Assembly: GCF_949987515.2 (NCBI RefSeq)
Contig: NC_082688.1
Location: 74,156,731-74,220,730, forward strand
Reading direction: 5' to 3'
From: Delphinus delphis
Lineage: Eukaryota > Chordata > Mammalia > Artiodactyla > Delphinidae
Length of the DNA: 64,000 nucleotides
In this document: positions 11,149 to 23,095 of the stretch, piece by piece
Layout of the letters: each line of letters begins with the position of its first letter
How positions within the stretch are numbered: position 1 is the first letter of the stretch
Program-made: the position numbers and the translations under genes
The notes under the pieces: model-generated
What the model was told of the DNA's origin: nothing
Database searches by the model: none
Seen by the model: only the letters and a program-made list of their open reading frames with translations

Positions 11149-11322
11149 GATAGAGAAGGGAAGAAAGGAGGTAGGAGAATAGGAAAGGGAAGTGTGATAG
11201 ATGAAGGATGACGACAAATCCTTGACTCTCTTCCAACAGAGAGCTGAAATTGAATTTCCCTACACTTGAATCTGGACTAGCGTTCCACAGCATTTATTAC
11301 ACAGCAGTGAATAACTGGAACA
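11149..11322 (+). mobile_element. Second, internally deleted LTR copy with GA-rich leader
   Basis: The GA-rich tract 11149-11194 is followed by 'tgatagatgaaggatgacga' and 'acaaatccttgactctc', parallel to 9782 onward at roughly three-quarters identity by eye. After about 80 bases it jumps to the LTR 3' terminus 'cagcagtgaataactggaaca'. It is therefore a head-to-tail relative of the outer LTR with most of the middle deleted. Confidence 0.6.
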
Positions 11323-12269
11323 GGGAAAAAGGTAGTAAGGGAACGAGGGAAGAAAAACATTTGAAACCGTGAACATTCTGGAATGAGAATAAAATGCGTG
11401 ATATAAGTCTGCCTTTTAATGCTTGAGCACTTCACCTGCTCACTGTTATTCAAGTGTTTAAAGGTTGTATGTACGGTAACATCATGGTCGCTAACACAAA
11501 CCAACGACTTTATGTGATGTTTGAGCAAAGAAGAAGCTGTTTAATTCTCAGAGAAAATCTCATTGTGTTGTAATCATTGAGAACCGGAATTTTTGTTTTT
11601 AACGTGGTATCTCCCTAAGGGATTTTCAAGGATAACCTTCTTATCTTAGGCATGGACTTCAGAACCTTAATTTGACCTAAGACATGACTTCATTATATTC
11701 TTTCAAATAGAAAGCATTCACACAAGGAACACTCCTGACGCAAAGTTTTGAGTAAATGTTAAATGTTGAAGACACAATCCAACACTATGCATTTCTTTAT
11801 AGATAAACTTCCTCATTCCATGAAGTATTTAAAGTGGTTCACAAGCAAGATAGTTAACACTCTATAAAAAATTAAAACATATACATAAAAGTCCAGCAGA
11901 GGAAATCTAAGTAGAATAAAAGAAACAAATTATGAAGAGTCAAATTAATGGTAAATAGTTAAAAAGCTGAATTTGATTCTGAGCTTCCAGACAACTAAAC
12001 AGCAAAAGGAAATATCTGTTGCATGCTTCTCAGAGAAAGTGAGAATATTTTCATTGCAAAGGAGAAACAAAGTTATTCATGTCATAGAATTCTGAAAAGA
12101 CTCCTCAGAGAACTGACACTAAGGGCACCATGATTTCAACAATATCTCTACAGTTAGCCTCACACAAAACCACATTTCTATTAATATGTTTCTTCAACCT
12201 TTTCTCAATGAATCAGAACATAATTCCAAAACTCGTCTCAGTCAGACACATATAAGGCCAAAATAACCT
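11323..12269. other. Unassigned DNA
   Basis: No gene or repeat recognised. Confidence 0.5.
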
Positions 12270-12385
12270 GTCCAAAGACCCACCTCTATTTTTTTCCCCT
12301 CCTCTACTAGACTATGAACTCTTGAAGGTTAAAAAATAAACAGCTTATTTTTCTTCTCAATATCTAGTACCGCACACATGTGGCA
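12270..12385 (+). mobile_element. L2 LINE 3' fragment, decayed
   Basis: 'ctactagactatgaactctt', 'tgaaggttaaa' and 'caatatctagtaccgcac' follow the L2 3' UTR order. Confidence 0.55.
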
Positions 12386-14099
12386 CAAGGTATCACACAG
12401 ATATGCCATACTTCTGTTTTCTGAGAGCATGGTCCATATTATATACAGAAACAAAAGTCTTTTCCTCTCACAGTTCAGACTCAGAAGAATGACGATGTGA
12501 TTTGTTTATGCTGTTAGAATGCATAATAATACATAAAAACATGTGCTCCTATATGGAATTCTGGCAAACAAAAAGCTAACAGTACTATGGGAGTTATATG
12601 GACGCACTTTTCTTTCCTTTTCACAATGCACTGCAGTGTGAAATGTTTATAGCCTGTAGCTCATACAGAACTAAATCAGAGCCTCGCTTACTAGAATACT
12701 GAAGGAGAACAAGTGGTTGATGCTGATTAAATATTAAACTATCCCAAAAGGTCTGGAGAAACTCAAGACACCAGCACCGTTAAAAATAGGCATCATTAGT
12801 AGCACAACGGCAGTACTGAATCCGAGTTCTGAGATGGGAGAAAGAAATCACTGCACGAATCTGGTGGAGGTTTGCAGACAGTTTCACAAGGCCGTTTAAT
12901 GTTTAGGCAGCTGACTTTTATTGCTATCTCAAGGGCCAGATCTGACTAAAACTCTCCCTAGTCTTCACTCCGCATTGTGCTAAAATGGAATGGAGCATCT
13001 AGGCCAGGAGATTTAATGTCTTTACCATTTGGAGGGGAAAAAAAAAATCACCTCTGTAAGAGCAAACTGGTAAGTAGCATTTACCTCCGCAGCAAGGAGC
13101 AATGTCTGTCTTTGGGGGATGGGGGTACAATTCCGCCTATCTTACAGCTTTATAAGCACTCTGGGTACTGAAGGACAAAAACCGGCAGAGTAGACTGGGG
13201 AAAGTATTTAGAAGCTTAGATAGTGGAAGAACGGGTATATCCCCATCAAAACAGCTTATACTTTTATGAATACATACTCAGACCAGAGGACAAGAGCAAA
13301 TGAGAGCTCAAGGGCAAAGGGCTTGTGACTGAGTCAAGAAGAGATGTAATAACAGAATATGCTACTTCAAAGTCTCCTAAGAGATCATCTGGTCTGGTGG
13401 CCTTCAAATTCTCCTCCTTTAAGTCCTACCACAGGAGAGGAAGAAGACTAGTTCAGCAGAAAAGTTTCCAGCCCCCTCTCCAGCTTTAAATGGAGCAGCT
13501 CTACTTTATCTCATATATTGTATTTTTTTTAATCTCACCTTATGTTAAGTCCACCAATAGTAAAACATGAAGGCCTTTTAAGAAAATGATTAGTCATTTA
13601 AGACGGAAATCTGCTGGCTTGCTTTTCCAGGATTTATTTTTGCCTCTTTGGGTCCCTGAGCTGCCTGAAGGCACAATTCCCCCACTGTCTGTGATTCAGG
13701 AAGAACTGACCTTATCCCTGGCTACAGTAGCAAAGCTATCTGGCTAGTTTATTTTATTCAATCCATCTGGCCACGGTAACTGGTTAGAAAAAGAGTGTAT
13801 GACTCAAAGCAGATCAGAGTCCAAAAGACCCAGCTCAGGGCTTTTATGAGAGCTGGCAGGTTAGAGGTAGCTTCATCCATTAGGATTGCTGAGAGGATGG
13901 AATTGAGCCTGGAACTGCTGGAAAACACCCTCCGGAGAAGCATGTCCAACCCAGGAGAAAGAGCTCCTGTGTTCTGCCATGTGTAAGCCATCACCGCCCC
14001 TGGAGATTTAGGTATATGACAAATAAACAAATACCCGTTTTTGTTTTCTGTTTTGTTTTCTGAACTAAGAATCATGCCTCATACCCCATGTCAATTTTA
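12386..14099. other. Unassigned, mostly repeat-free DNA
   Basis: No repeat family recognised over 1.7 kb apart from a possible trace of MIR-class sequence near 13370-13450. 12600-13250 has a more balanced composition than its surroundings and could be conserved non-coding DNA. I cannot test conservation from one sequence. Confidence 0.5.
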
Positions 14100-14225
14100 A
14101 AGACAGAGAGAGCAGAGGTCCTCATGAAGTAAAGAGATTGCCCCAGGGTAGTAAGTGGATACACCTACTATTGGAACCCAGGGATTCTGACTCTCAGCCT
14201 TGTGCTCCTTCCACTACAATCATCC
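14100..14225 (-). mobile_element. MIR SINE fragment
   Basis: Complement of the MIR 5' half: 'attgccccagggtagtaagt', 'ggaacccagggattctgac', 'gtgctccttccactac'. Confidence 0.7.
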
Positions 14226-14296
14226 CTATGTTCCAGGCAGTATATACTCATGGAACGAGTGACACAGTGCTATTTCTAAAAACTGAGGGAAATAGC

Positions 14297-14316
14297 TAAA
14301 AAAAAAAAAAAAAAAA
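14297..14316. repeat. Poly-A run
   Basis: About 20 A residues just left of the minus-strand L1. The orientation is wrong for that element's own tail, so it is probably independent. Confidence 0.8.
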
Positions 14317-14324
14317 TCACATTA

Positions 14325-14660
14325 AAAAAAATTCTTATTGGAGTATAGTTGATTTACAATGTTGTCTTAGTTTCCAGTGTACAGCAAAGTGAATCAGTTA
14401 TACACATACATATATTCACTCTTTTTTAGATTCTTTTCCCACATAGGTCATTACAGAGTATTACGAGTAGAGTTCCCTGTGCTATACAATAGATTCTTAT
14501 CAGTTATCAATTTTACGTACAGTAGTGTGTATATGTCAATCCTAATCTCCCAATTTATCCCTCCCCACCCCTTCCCCACTTGGTAACCATAAGTTTTTTT
14601 TTCCACATCTGTGACTCTATTTCTGTTTTGTAAATAGGTTCAATTGTACCATTTTGCACT
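14325..14660 (-). mobile_element. L1 3' end, 5'-truncated
   Basis: Complement of a cetartiodactyl L1 3' UTR. The left end reads 'ttattggagtatagttgatt'; 'cagcaaagtgaatcagttat' and 'gtgctatacaatagattctt' follow. Same subfamily type as the + copy at 42735-42912. Non-coding. Confidence 0.88.
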
Positions 14661-15094
14661 TACTAGAGACAAACATAATCTAAAGGAAAATACATAGTGG
14701 ATCCCTTCATTTTGTTTGTGAATTCAGATTTTTGCATGTCTTGACCTGAATATTTGGTTTCACTCTCGTGGACTCTTGTCATCACAAGCCTGTGATTCAG
14801 AGACCCCCCAGAAGAAGGCCTTCCTGAGTCATGCACCTTGTGAACACATGGTGGCATTTTGAAAGCATGCCTTTGCTCACCATGAGTCACTGAATCCTTA
14901 GCCCCCTCCCTCAAAATGGAAACAGAGTAGCAGTAATTGACCATACCAGAGTTAAAGAGTTAAATTACTTCAAGAGAATTGTAGTTCAGAACATCTCTCC
15001 CCCTCTCTCTTTGTATTTTCACTTTTTCTTTTGAGGGAAAGGAAATTCTACAAACGTATACAGTAATACAATATAGTTCATTTTGTTCTATGAT
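14661..15094. other. Unassigned DNA
   Basis: No repeat or gene recognised. Confidence 0.5.
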
Positions 15095-15215
15095 TAACTG
15101 GCTGCCTAGCCTTGGGCAAGAACGTTCATCTCTGACTCTACTTTCCCTGTGTTTAGATGAGAATAACTCCTCTCAAGTCCCTTTAAGATCTAGCTATCTC
15201 TGAGATTATGGAGTG
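15095..15215 (+). mobile_element. MIR/MIR3-class SINE fragment
   Basis: 'ctagccttgggcaagaacg', 'tgtttagatgagaataact' and 'ctttaagatctagctatctc' follow the MIR3 core and 3' end. Confidence 0.65.
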
Positions 15216-15734
15216 AAATCACATCACAAACTGCACAGATCTAAAATGTGGTGAAGCCAGGCCTTCAACACTTTGGTGGCAATGGAGAAGGAGCTGGATT
15301 CAGGCTGCTGAAACAGGGTATCTCAGTGTAGATTTCCCTTGTAGAAGTCTGATTTATAAATGTTTTTGTCTATGTTTTTCTAAAACCTGTGTGGAAATGT
15401 TCAAAGTAGACAGCTTCTAATCAAAAAGCAATTCTTACAAATGTTAGATCAGAAGCAAAATCTGATAGTTAAAAAGAAAAAAAACTATCTCCATAAAAAA
15501 CATATTGATCTGAAAGAAGTAGGTTTATGCAAGCCCAGGGGCCATTCCCATTCTACACTTGATACAAATTTTCCAAAAGTTCTATAGAGCTTATAAAAGT
15601 ATTTCAGGATACAAACTTCGGGATGAAAATATAATTCCTTACCAGTGACTTAGTAAATACATGGAACAAAATACTGCTTCTTTTGATAATTCTGTCACTG
15701 TTACCATAATTTCACATAAAATGGAAGAATAGTG
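15216..15734. other. Unassigned DNA
   Basis: No repeat or gene recognised. Confidence 0.5.
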
Positions 15735-15965
15735 TGATAAAAAGTGGTTGGAACTTCAGACACAGACCTGGCTTTAAATCAGGTCCATCTGGAAATTTAT
15801 TGGAAGAGATCTTGGGGAAGTTACCTAAACTCTCTGAAGCCTAGTGTATATTTCTATATATACAGTACATTTACATATATACTATGCAATAGGGATAGTA
15901 TCTAACTGGTGGAAATGTTTGAGGATTGAAATGCCAAGTAGCATTGGTAGACATCACTAAATGTA
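15735..15965 (+). mobile_element. MIR SINE with internal AT-rich interruption
   Basis: MIR-like 'gacctggctttaaatcaggt', 'ggggaagttacctaaactct' and 'atagggatagtatctaact'. A short TATA-type expansion at about 15848-15885 interrupts the core. Confidence 0.7.
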
Positions 15966-16124
15966 AGTTTCCCTTTGCTGTACAATAATGCAGCTCTTCC
16001 CTCAAATGTTTCAGATGCAGGAACTGCTTACAGACTTGATTAGCTTGTTAAGTGACCAAGCCTGATGAAGTTTCTGTTTGTCCCTGCACCGTTCTTCTGG
16101 CTTAACATGATGACTGGCCTCTTT

Positions 16125-16235
16125 GGGAAAAGATACTGAGCTCTTTCTACACAACAGGCCCTGTGCATTCACAGTTGTGATTCTGCTTCATCCTCCCAAC
16201 ATCCTTGGAGTCATGGACACCGCAGTGCTAGCATG
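16125..16235 (-). mobile_element. Possible MIR fragment
   Basis: 'gagctctttctacacaacag' then 'attctgcttcatcctcccaa' resembles the complement of the MIR 3' half. Weak. Confidence 0.35.
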
Positions 16236-17749
16236 GTGCCAAAGTACCTGCTGTGACCACTCGCTACCCTGTGGGTGTCTCCTCTAGTCATGCTTCCTAT
16301 TATTTCATCAAAATCTCTTATTTGACACTTTGTTCCTTTTTGTATTTTTCTCCAAGTGACTGAGGGTACCAAAAATATCAACACACCTAAGAAGTGAAGG
16401 AATCACCGTGTTATAAAAATATTTCAAGTATTTAAACTCTCAACCACTCTTCTTAGCAGACAGAACTACAAAGCACACAAAATTAGTTTCTGGTATCATT
16501 TATGTCCTTTTCAGAGAACCCTTTATCCCTTACCCAAAGTTTCAAATATCTGGTTAGACAGAGGTTGCTTTCTTGGCTTTCTTCTACATCTTTCCTGTTT
16601 TCCCTACACTCAGTTGAAACATCGGTCCTTTCATTTTCCTTGTCTGCGTGGTCTCCCGTCACTCCCTCCTCCTCCCGCTCTACCTCTCTCATCTCTATTT
16701 TTCTTTGAGTTGGCTTCATTCTCTTCTTTCTATACTGGCTTACACAGAATTCCTTCTCTATCCAAAACTCTTGCTAGCTTTTTTTAGCCCAACATGTTTT
16801 TTCATATTAAGCTCTGCGTTTCAATTTCAGGTGTTTCTATGTTTCAATTTCAGAATCGGAATTTATCTTACAATGAAATGACCCCACAAGCGGAGACAGA
16901 GTACTGAGTATCTTCTGGGGCTCTGCGGGAGGACGTGTCACTTTCAGTCAAGGTTTGGTTGGGGGAGGCGGGGCAGAAATCACTGTATTAAGGCTTTATC
17001 TAGTTGAATGTACAGATGTCAGAAATCTTTGGTACAAACAAATGGGAACATCAAAACGGTATTAGATAATGAAGGAAAAAAACCCAGAAATGTTTGGAAG
17101 AACATAACTGAGACAATGGTAAAGAGACAGCACTTTAGGAACTGAAAGCAAGGATTATCATATCCTAGTTCTTACCCATTTTCTCTGAAGGACCCATAAA
17201 CCCCCAAGTGTAACTGGCCTTAGGCTTGCAGGAGGAGACAACTGGGAACCCTCAGCTGAAATGAGCAGAGCTCGCAGAGAGAAACTTCTTGATAAGAGCT
17301 ACCTTGAATATCCTCTTCAACAGTCTCAATTTAGTCATAGCAAAAGCTTTTATAAAATTCTCAAATTGCAATAGAAATATAGAAATACTTGTCTCTTATT
17401 AAGGACAGTTAGTAGCCTATTTCTTTAAAATTTGAGAGTTGAAAGAGATAAACCCAAAAGCCAAGAAAATTATCATTCTTCGTACAAATTTTGATATAAT
17501 CCATTCAGAGAAAAGAATATTTAATTTGTCCATTATTTATTATTAATCAGAGATCACATTAAAATTGTAGAAGCCAGTATATTGTATTTACAGTTGATGG
17601 AATAAGGAGGGTCTTACCTATCTTTCCTTTCTGCTCATTGGAAAGCTTTACTGAAATAAATTCACTGAAATTTTTAAAAAAGTTGTATAACTGGTGATGA
17701 TTTTAATTTTTGGTAACTTCCTTCATGGGTAGGGTGATTTTAGAGACAC
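16236..17749. other. Unassigned DNA with a pyrimidine-rich block
   Basis: 16490-16780 is C/T-rich on the + strand, giving long but meaningless open frames on both strands. The rest shows no recognisable repeat or gene. Confidence 0.5.
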
Positions 17750-18010
17750 AGTACAGTCAAGATATACTAGATTATGCTATAATAATAATCCCCAAATCTC
17801 AGTAACTTCTAAAACAATGATTTATCATTCATTCATTCTACATGTCCATCCTGGATCAGCTGGGGGCTCTGCTCTAAGGATGATTAAACAATCATTATTT
17901 TGAACATCTCACCATTTCATGTTTCTGTGCAATGGGCTGACTAGAGAGCTGTTGTTGAGATCATGGTGTCCTCAGTGACAATTCACTGAAGAATGCTATT
18001 TTCACAGTTC
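17750..18010 (+). mobile_element. LTR33-like solo LTR fragment (name tentative)
   Basis: 'agattatgctataataataa', 'ccccaaatctcagtaactt', 'ctacatgtccatcctggatc' and 'agctgggggctctgctcta' match the 5' half of the same LTR family as 8538-8905. The 3' half is degraded. Confidence 0.55.
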
Positions 18011-18097
18011 CATGACAAAACAATGTGTATAGTGATTATATGAAAATAAGAAAATGTATGTATGTTTGCTAAGGCACAGAACACCTATGCAAGTATA

Positions 18098-18339
18098 CAG
18101 TGGACAATGGGTTTGAATTGATGGCTCCATTTATGTGCAGTTTTGTTTTGTTTTTTCATAGTAACTACTACAGTACTACATGATCCATGGTTGATTGAAT
18201 CCACAGATGCAGAAGCACAGATACGCAGGGACTGACTGACCACGCAGGGTATGTAGGGCTGACTGTGAGTTATAGGGGGATTTCCAACTGTGTGAAGGGT
18301 CAGTGCCCCTGACCTCCCTCATTGTTCAAGGGTCAACAG
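18098..18339 (+). mobile_element. Tigger-type DNA transposon (TcMar), non-autonomous
   Basis: Flanked by TA on both sides (18096-18097, 18340-18341). The left terminus is partly deleted (cagtggacaatgggtttg); the right terminus is 'attgttcaagggtcaacag'. The interior reads 'gatccatggttgattgaatc' and 'agtgcccctgacctccctc'. It belongs to the same family as the element at 57353-57556, in the opposite orientation. No transposase frame. Confidence 0.8.
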
Positions 18340-18720
18340 TATGTATGAGAAACTGGTAGGAGTGGTTGACTATGGGGGAGAACTAGATAGCTCACAATGG
18401 GGTTGGATATAGAATTAACTTTTAGTTTATTTACATCTGTATGTGGTGACTGTTGTACTATGTAGATGAATTTTCTACTAAAGGTAGATAGTCACTAAAA
18501 TATTTTTCTTTAAATGCCTCTTATCACGGCTAGGGTACAAGAATACTGAACACGGAATATGGTAAAGTTGGTTAGTTCATGCAGGAATAAAGCTCACGCC
18601 ATTGGTCTTATTGTCGTTTTGAGTCAACCCCTGAAACCACAAATCCCAGATAATACAGATTATGATTTCCAAAATATGATGAGGTTTTCACCACAAAGAT
18701 CCCTCACTCCACTCCAAAGA
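18340..18720. other. Unassigned DNA
   Basis: Nothing recognised. Confidence 0.5.
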
Positions 18721-18724
18721 GTGC

Positions 18725-18758
<34 letters not shown>

Positions 18759-18759
18759 C
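18721..18759 (+). repeat. (CA)n microsatellite
   Basis: About 18 CA units with a single G interruption near the start. Likely length-variable in populations. Confidence 0.97.
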
Positions 18760-18854
18760 AGAGAAAGAGACAAATAGAACTTCACAGCATCTCAGCTATG
18801 GAGAAACTCTGGAGGTCACCTGGTTTAATTCTCTCTCCAAGTAACTTACATAAT

Positions 18855-18888
18855 AGTGTACATCAACTATATTTCAATTAAAAAAAAC
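18855..18888 (+). mobile_element. Possible minimal L1 3' tail
   Basis: 'catcaactatatttcaatta' followed by eight A residues resembles the last 35 bases of the cetartiodactyl L1. Too short to be certain. Confidence 0.4.
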
Positions 18889-19894
18889 TGTGTTCTATGT
18901 TGCCTTAGCATCCAGCTGGGGTATATAAGAAGGCAGCCATATGGATAAAATTAGCTCATGCTTCAGCGAGAGCAGCTCTTTTTTATATAGTTTTCCCCAT
19001 AAGTTTTTCTCTGAAGAAATGATTCTAAAAAATGTTCGAAGGCCTCTGATGTGAGAGTCTCCTCTATGACATGCTGATAAGAAACAATCCAACTTCTGCA
19101 GGAGGACCTTAAACACTAAGAATTCACCACCTCATTACGTGCTTGTAAAGCTTCAACTTCTGGAATGTTTGTCTTACACTAAGCCAAAATCTGCCTTCCT
19201 ATAACTTTGATCAACCGGTTCACATTCTTGCTTTGGGCTATTTAATTGCTGGTAGAGATTTTAGTTGCTTCCCTGAAGGCAGACGACTTAATGTTTTGTA
19301 ACTACTATTGATCTTTGGCCAGCTTTGGCCTGTAGCTGGGCAGTGAGATAGTTTATTTCTCTTTGAGGTTCTCTGATACTATTTTTGAGCTCCGTTTTCT
19401 GTTTTAGGTCTTGAAGCTCTCATTTCTTTATGTGAAGAAGTTTGAACACATGATCTTTTTTTTTTTTTTTTTGACTCTGAGCTACACATTTTTACATAGA
19501 TACCAATTAGCTGTTAAGTATTAAACGTGTGGGTGAGAGAGGGCACAGATACACACGTAGAGCTCAAATGAAAGCTTGGGGTAATTTAGATTGAATATTA
19601 TGAAAATCTTTATAACAGTAATATTAGAAAATTAAGTAATGGAACAAGCCGCCAAGAAAGGTTGCATAATGACTGTCACTAGAGGTATTCAAGGCAGAAA
19701 CAGCCACCTGCTGGCAAATAATGGTTTAGAGCTAATTACATCTTCTGGTTATCATCTGTGGCTATTTATCCAGACGACCCTCTTCAGGTTAGCTGAAATT
19801 TCAGTGATTTTAAAAGGTGCAGTTTAAGCACATTTATATAAACACATGCCTGAACCACCCCATCAATACTACTTTTTAAAAATTGCTATAAAAT
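18889..19894. other. Unassigned DNA
   Basis: No repeat or gene recognised apart from a poly-T run at about 19458-19472. Confidence 0.5.
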
Positions 19895-20265
19895 ATTTAG
19901 AGGTTTTAGTTCTCTAAGAAATCCTCAGGAAATAATCTGGAAAAAAAAATGGGAGCACAAAAATGTTCACTGTAGATTTATTTATGGGAGTACATAACTT
20001 ATAAACAATCTGAATGTCAAAACATACTAAAATGGTTAATAACTTATAGTACATGCATGCAAGGAAATACCGGGTAACCAATTAAGCTGTATTCATAGTT
20101 TGTAATAACATACAAAATCTTACTCTTACAATATTAAGTGGAAAACCAAGGCCTGAGTTGCATACAAAATATGATTTCAACTATGGGGAAAACTGAATAG
20201 AAAAAAATGGTATAGCATTGCCAACAAAGTGGGGGAATATTTTAATATAGACCACCTCGTCTGCT
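19895..20265 (+). mobile_element. Old L1 (L1M-type) 3' fragment
   Basis: 'aaaaatgttcactgtagatt', 'taacttatagtacatgcatg', 'attaagtggaaaaccaagg' and 'gcatacaaaatatgatttc' follow the end of ORF2 and the 3' region of an old L1. Strongly diverged, non-coding. Confidence 0.7.
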
Positions 20266-20929
20266 ACACTTAGGAAGGAGGGATAAAAATGTATGCCAAA
20301 GCTAGGTAATTTAATCAAGGTTAAAACTTAATGAAAAATAAAAAAAGGAAAATTCCCAGGTGCTAAAATAAAGAGGGAACTCAAAGCCAGTGTAATCAGC
20401 TCTAGTTGATGCTAATAAACCCAGAAGAGTACCCCTGTGTAGCTCCTGCAATAGGGAGCTAAGGCTTTAATGCTCGTGAAAGTATGGTAGGCACATGTAC
20501 ACAGCTGCAGGTCTATTCAGACCATGGAGATGAAACTTGGATGCTTCATAAAGCTAGGACTCTAAAAATCCCCAATATGACGAGGATTAAAGAGCTGTAT
20601 ACAGTCCCATAGAAACAGGAAAGAAACTTGGTGACTGCTCTGGGCTCTGGATGGGTAGAGGAAGGTGAAGGGTATTTTCCTCAAACCTTTGTCATGCTCA
20701 TATATGGAATACAAATGTATATAACCTGGAAAGTGTGGTCTATAACCAAAGATACACTTTGGTTTATCTTTTGTCCCCAGCAGAAGGGAACAACACAAAG
20801 CCATGTAGGTAGTCATCTACTGCTTATGGTACACAGGACTTGTAGAGAGAAGATAACCCCAGCTGAAGCTGAGTCTACCATAAAAAGTTACAAACAAAAC
20901 ACAAAACAAACAAACTCTCCATAAAGGAG
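20266..20929. other. Unassigned DNA
   Basis: No clear repeat. It may be part of the flanking LINE remnants, but I cannot align it. Confidence 0.4.
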
Positions 20930-21990
20930 AGTCCTCAAATACAAGAAACTGAAGTAACACTCAAAGTACAAGAAATAACAAGACAGTAAAAGTAGTATAT
21001 TTAAAGTTACTAAAAGGATTAAAAGAAATCTAAAAGCCATAATGAAACAAAACAATACTCTTAAAAAAATAATGAGATTTGGAAAGGTACAAATAGAAAT
21101 TTTAGAAGATTTATAAAAGGGTTAAACAAGGGATATAATTAGTGGGCTTTGGGGCAGATTTAAGGAAATCACCTAGAATACTGCCTAGAAAGACAAGATG
21201 GAAAATATATACTGAAGTTGTTAACAGGTAGGGAGTATTAAATTAGAAGGTTCAAAATAATCTAAATGGTATCTCCAAAAAGAGAAAACAGGAAAATATG
21301 GATGAGAAAATATGTCAATACACTTAATATATTAAGAAATAATGAAATTAACAAAAATATAAACTTTGAATTGAATTCCCAAGAATAACTGATAGAAAAA
21401 AATCATTCTGGGTCATATATGTCATATTTTGCATTCAGAATATCACAGAAGACAAACATCTCAATACTGTCAATGAGAAAAGACAAATTACCTACAATTG
21501 AAGGACAACCGGAGACAAAAGATATCTCAAATCAAACTCAGAAGCCATGAGGCAGGAAGTTCATATTTTCAGAGAACTAAGAGGAAAGAAACACAAACCT
21601 AAAAGCCTATGACTAGATAAACTATCATTCAAGAGTAAGAGCAAAATAAAACCATTTTCAGGAAAAAAATGACTGAAAAAACCCATTAATCACTGATAAT
21701 CACTATAACATATACAATAGAAAGAGGAAATTAAACCTTTAAGAAAGATGTGGGATGAAAGAAGTAATAGGTACACAGAACCTGATAAATCTGTGGATAA
21801 ATCTATACTTGCCTTGAATATAAATATCAAGATACCCACCTTAGGCATAATAACAAAGATAGAAAATAATGGATGGAAAATGAACAAGAATTTAAGGCAA
21901 AAGTCATATTAGGGGAAAAATAAAATGTTTCATAATCATTAAAGGAACAATTCACCATGAAGATATCATAATCCTAAACTAAGAGGGACA
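20930..21990 (+). mobile_element. HAL1/L1 ORF1-region remnant
   Basis: Matches the ORF1 3' half of HAL1/old L1: 'atgagaaaagacaaattacc', 'agaagccatgaggcaggaag', 'ctatcattcaagagtaagag', 'aaaaccattttcaggaaaa'. Multiple stops and indels; no product expected. Confidence 0.7.
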
Positions 21991-22254
21991 CAAAAAACAT
22001 ACCATGAAAAATCAACAAAACAGCTGCTTCCTTTTCCCTAAGTGACTGCCTTTTGGACTCTGTACCTTCCAAATGTTGAGTGAATTTTAAATGTCTTTTA
22101 ATGTTCAGGGGTTGTTTTTCCCACCCCAGCAATGAACATTAAGATTACACCGCACATGCTCTCCCCTGTTTTAAGTTTCATTTTTCCTGACCTTAGCACT
22201 AGACTCCAAGAACTGAATTTAGCTTTCTGATTCATGTCTAAAAAAATGAGCCAA
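21991..22254. other. Unassigned DNA
   Basis: Nothing recognised. Confidence 0.4.
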
Positions 22255-22395
22255 AAGAATTTTTACTAAAATTCTGTGTAAAAATTTAGATTTTAGTAAA
22301 TTTTAGAATTTACTAAAATTTTAGAGTTTAAATTTAAATTTTAAAATTTACTAAATTTTAGAATTTACTAAAATAGAATTACTAAAATTCTGTGG
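22255..22395. repeat. AT-rich self-complementary tract bounded by direct repeats
   Basis: A perfect 16-base direct repeat (ttactaaaattctgtg) occurs at 22263-22278 and 22379-22394. Between them lie repeated aatttactaaa-type units in both orientations, including a 12-bp perfect stem (ttttagtaaatt/aatttactaaaa) with a 4-base loop at 22291-22318. Confidence 0.9.
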
Positions 22396-22984
22396 CCATC
22401 AGTCATTTAACTGTGCCTCTCTAGTATTCAGAGAGGTCTTGTTCCATGATAGAAGGGCAGTTTGAGTTTTAAAAACATAGCTGAGTTTCATATGCAAAAT
22501 AATATTATAATACTATTTTCAAAGAAAGGTTCTGTGTAGATAAGTTTGTATATATTTCATTATAGCCTTAAGAATATTATACTAGAATGAAGAGAAAATA
22601 TAATTTTTAATGCTGTTAATGTTTCAATCATTTTGACCAAAAATATTTGAAAACAAGACAAATGCATGCATACACAAAGTAGGTCGATCAAACACTGTCA
22701 TCTTATTTTTATATTGTGAAGAATAAATATTTGGTACTTCCATTTAACATTTCTATCAGTTGCAGCTATCAGCCCAAAGAGGTATTAAATGAATCTCAGT
22801 CCCCACCAGGAATGATATTGCATGATTAAACTTGGAGATTCCCTCACTTCCCTTCTACCATCTAGTCAACACTGAATCTCTGAATTTGAGCTATACTCAG
22901 CATCATCATTTAATGTTTATTTATGTTACCATCATTTAATTTTTTAAGTTATGCTTTTTTAATTGTTGGTTTTATTATTTTACA
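22396..22984. other. Unassigned DNA
   Basis: Nothing recognised. Confidence 0.5.
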
Positions 22985-23095
22985 AAGTAAAATTTCATAA
23001 CTATTTTGTAAAGTCCTTGAACATAAGTACAACTCTTCTCAATTATTTATTGTTGGATGACAGTTATTACTCAATAAATACTTTTGATCGAAAAA
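22985..23095 (+). mobile_element. Possible L2 3' end
   Basis: 'taaagtccttgaacataag' and 'actcaataaatacttttga' resemble the L2 terminus. Weak. Confidence 0.4.

Noticed and set aside
16483..16881. Overlapping frames on both strands
   Set aside because: Produced by a pyrimidine-rich tract that rarely forms stop codons. No protein-like motif.
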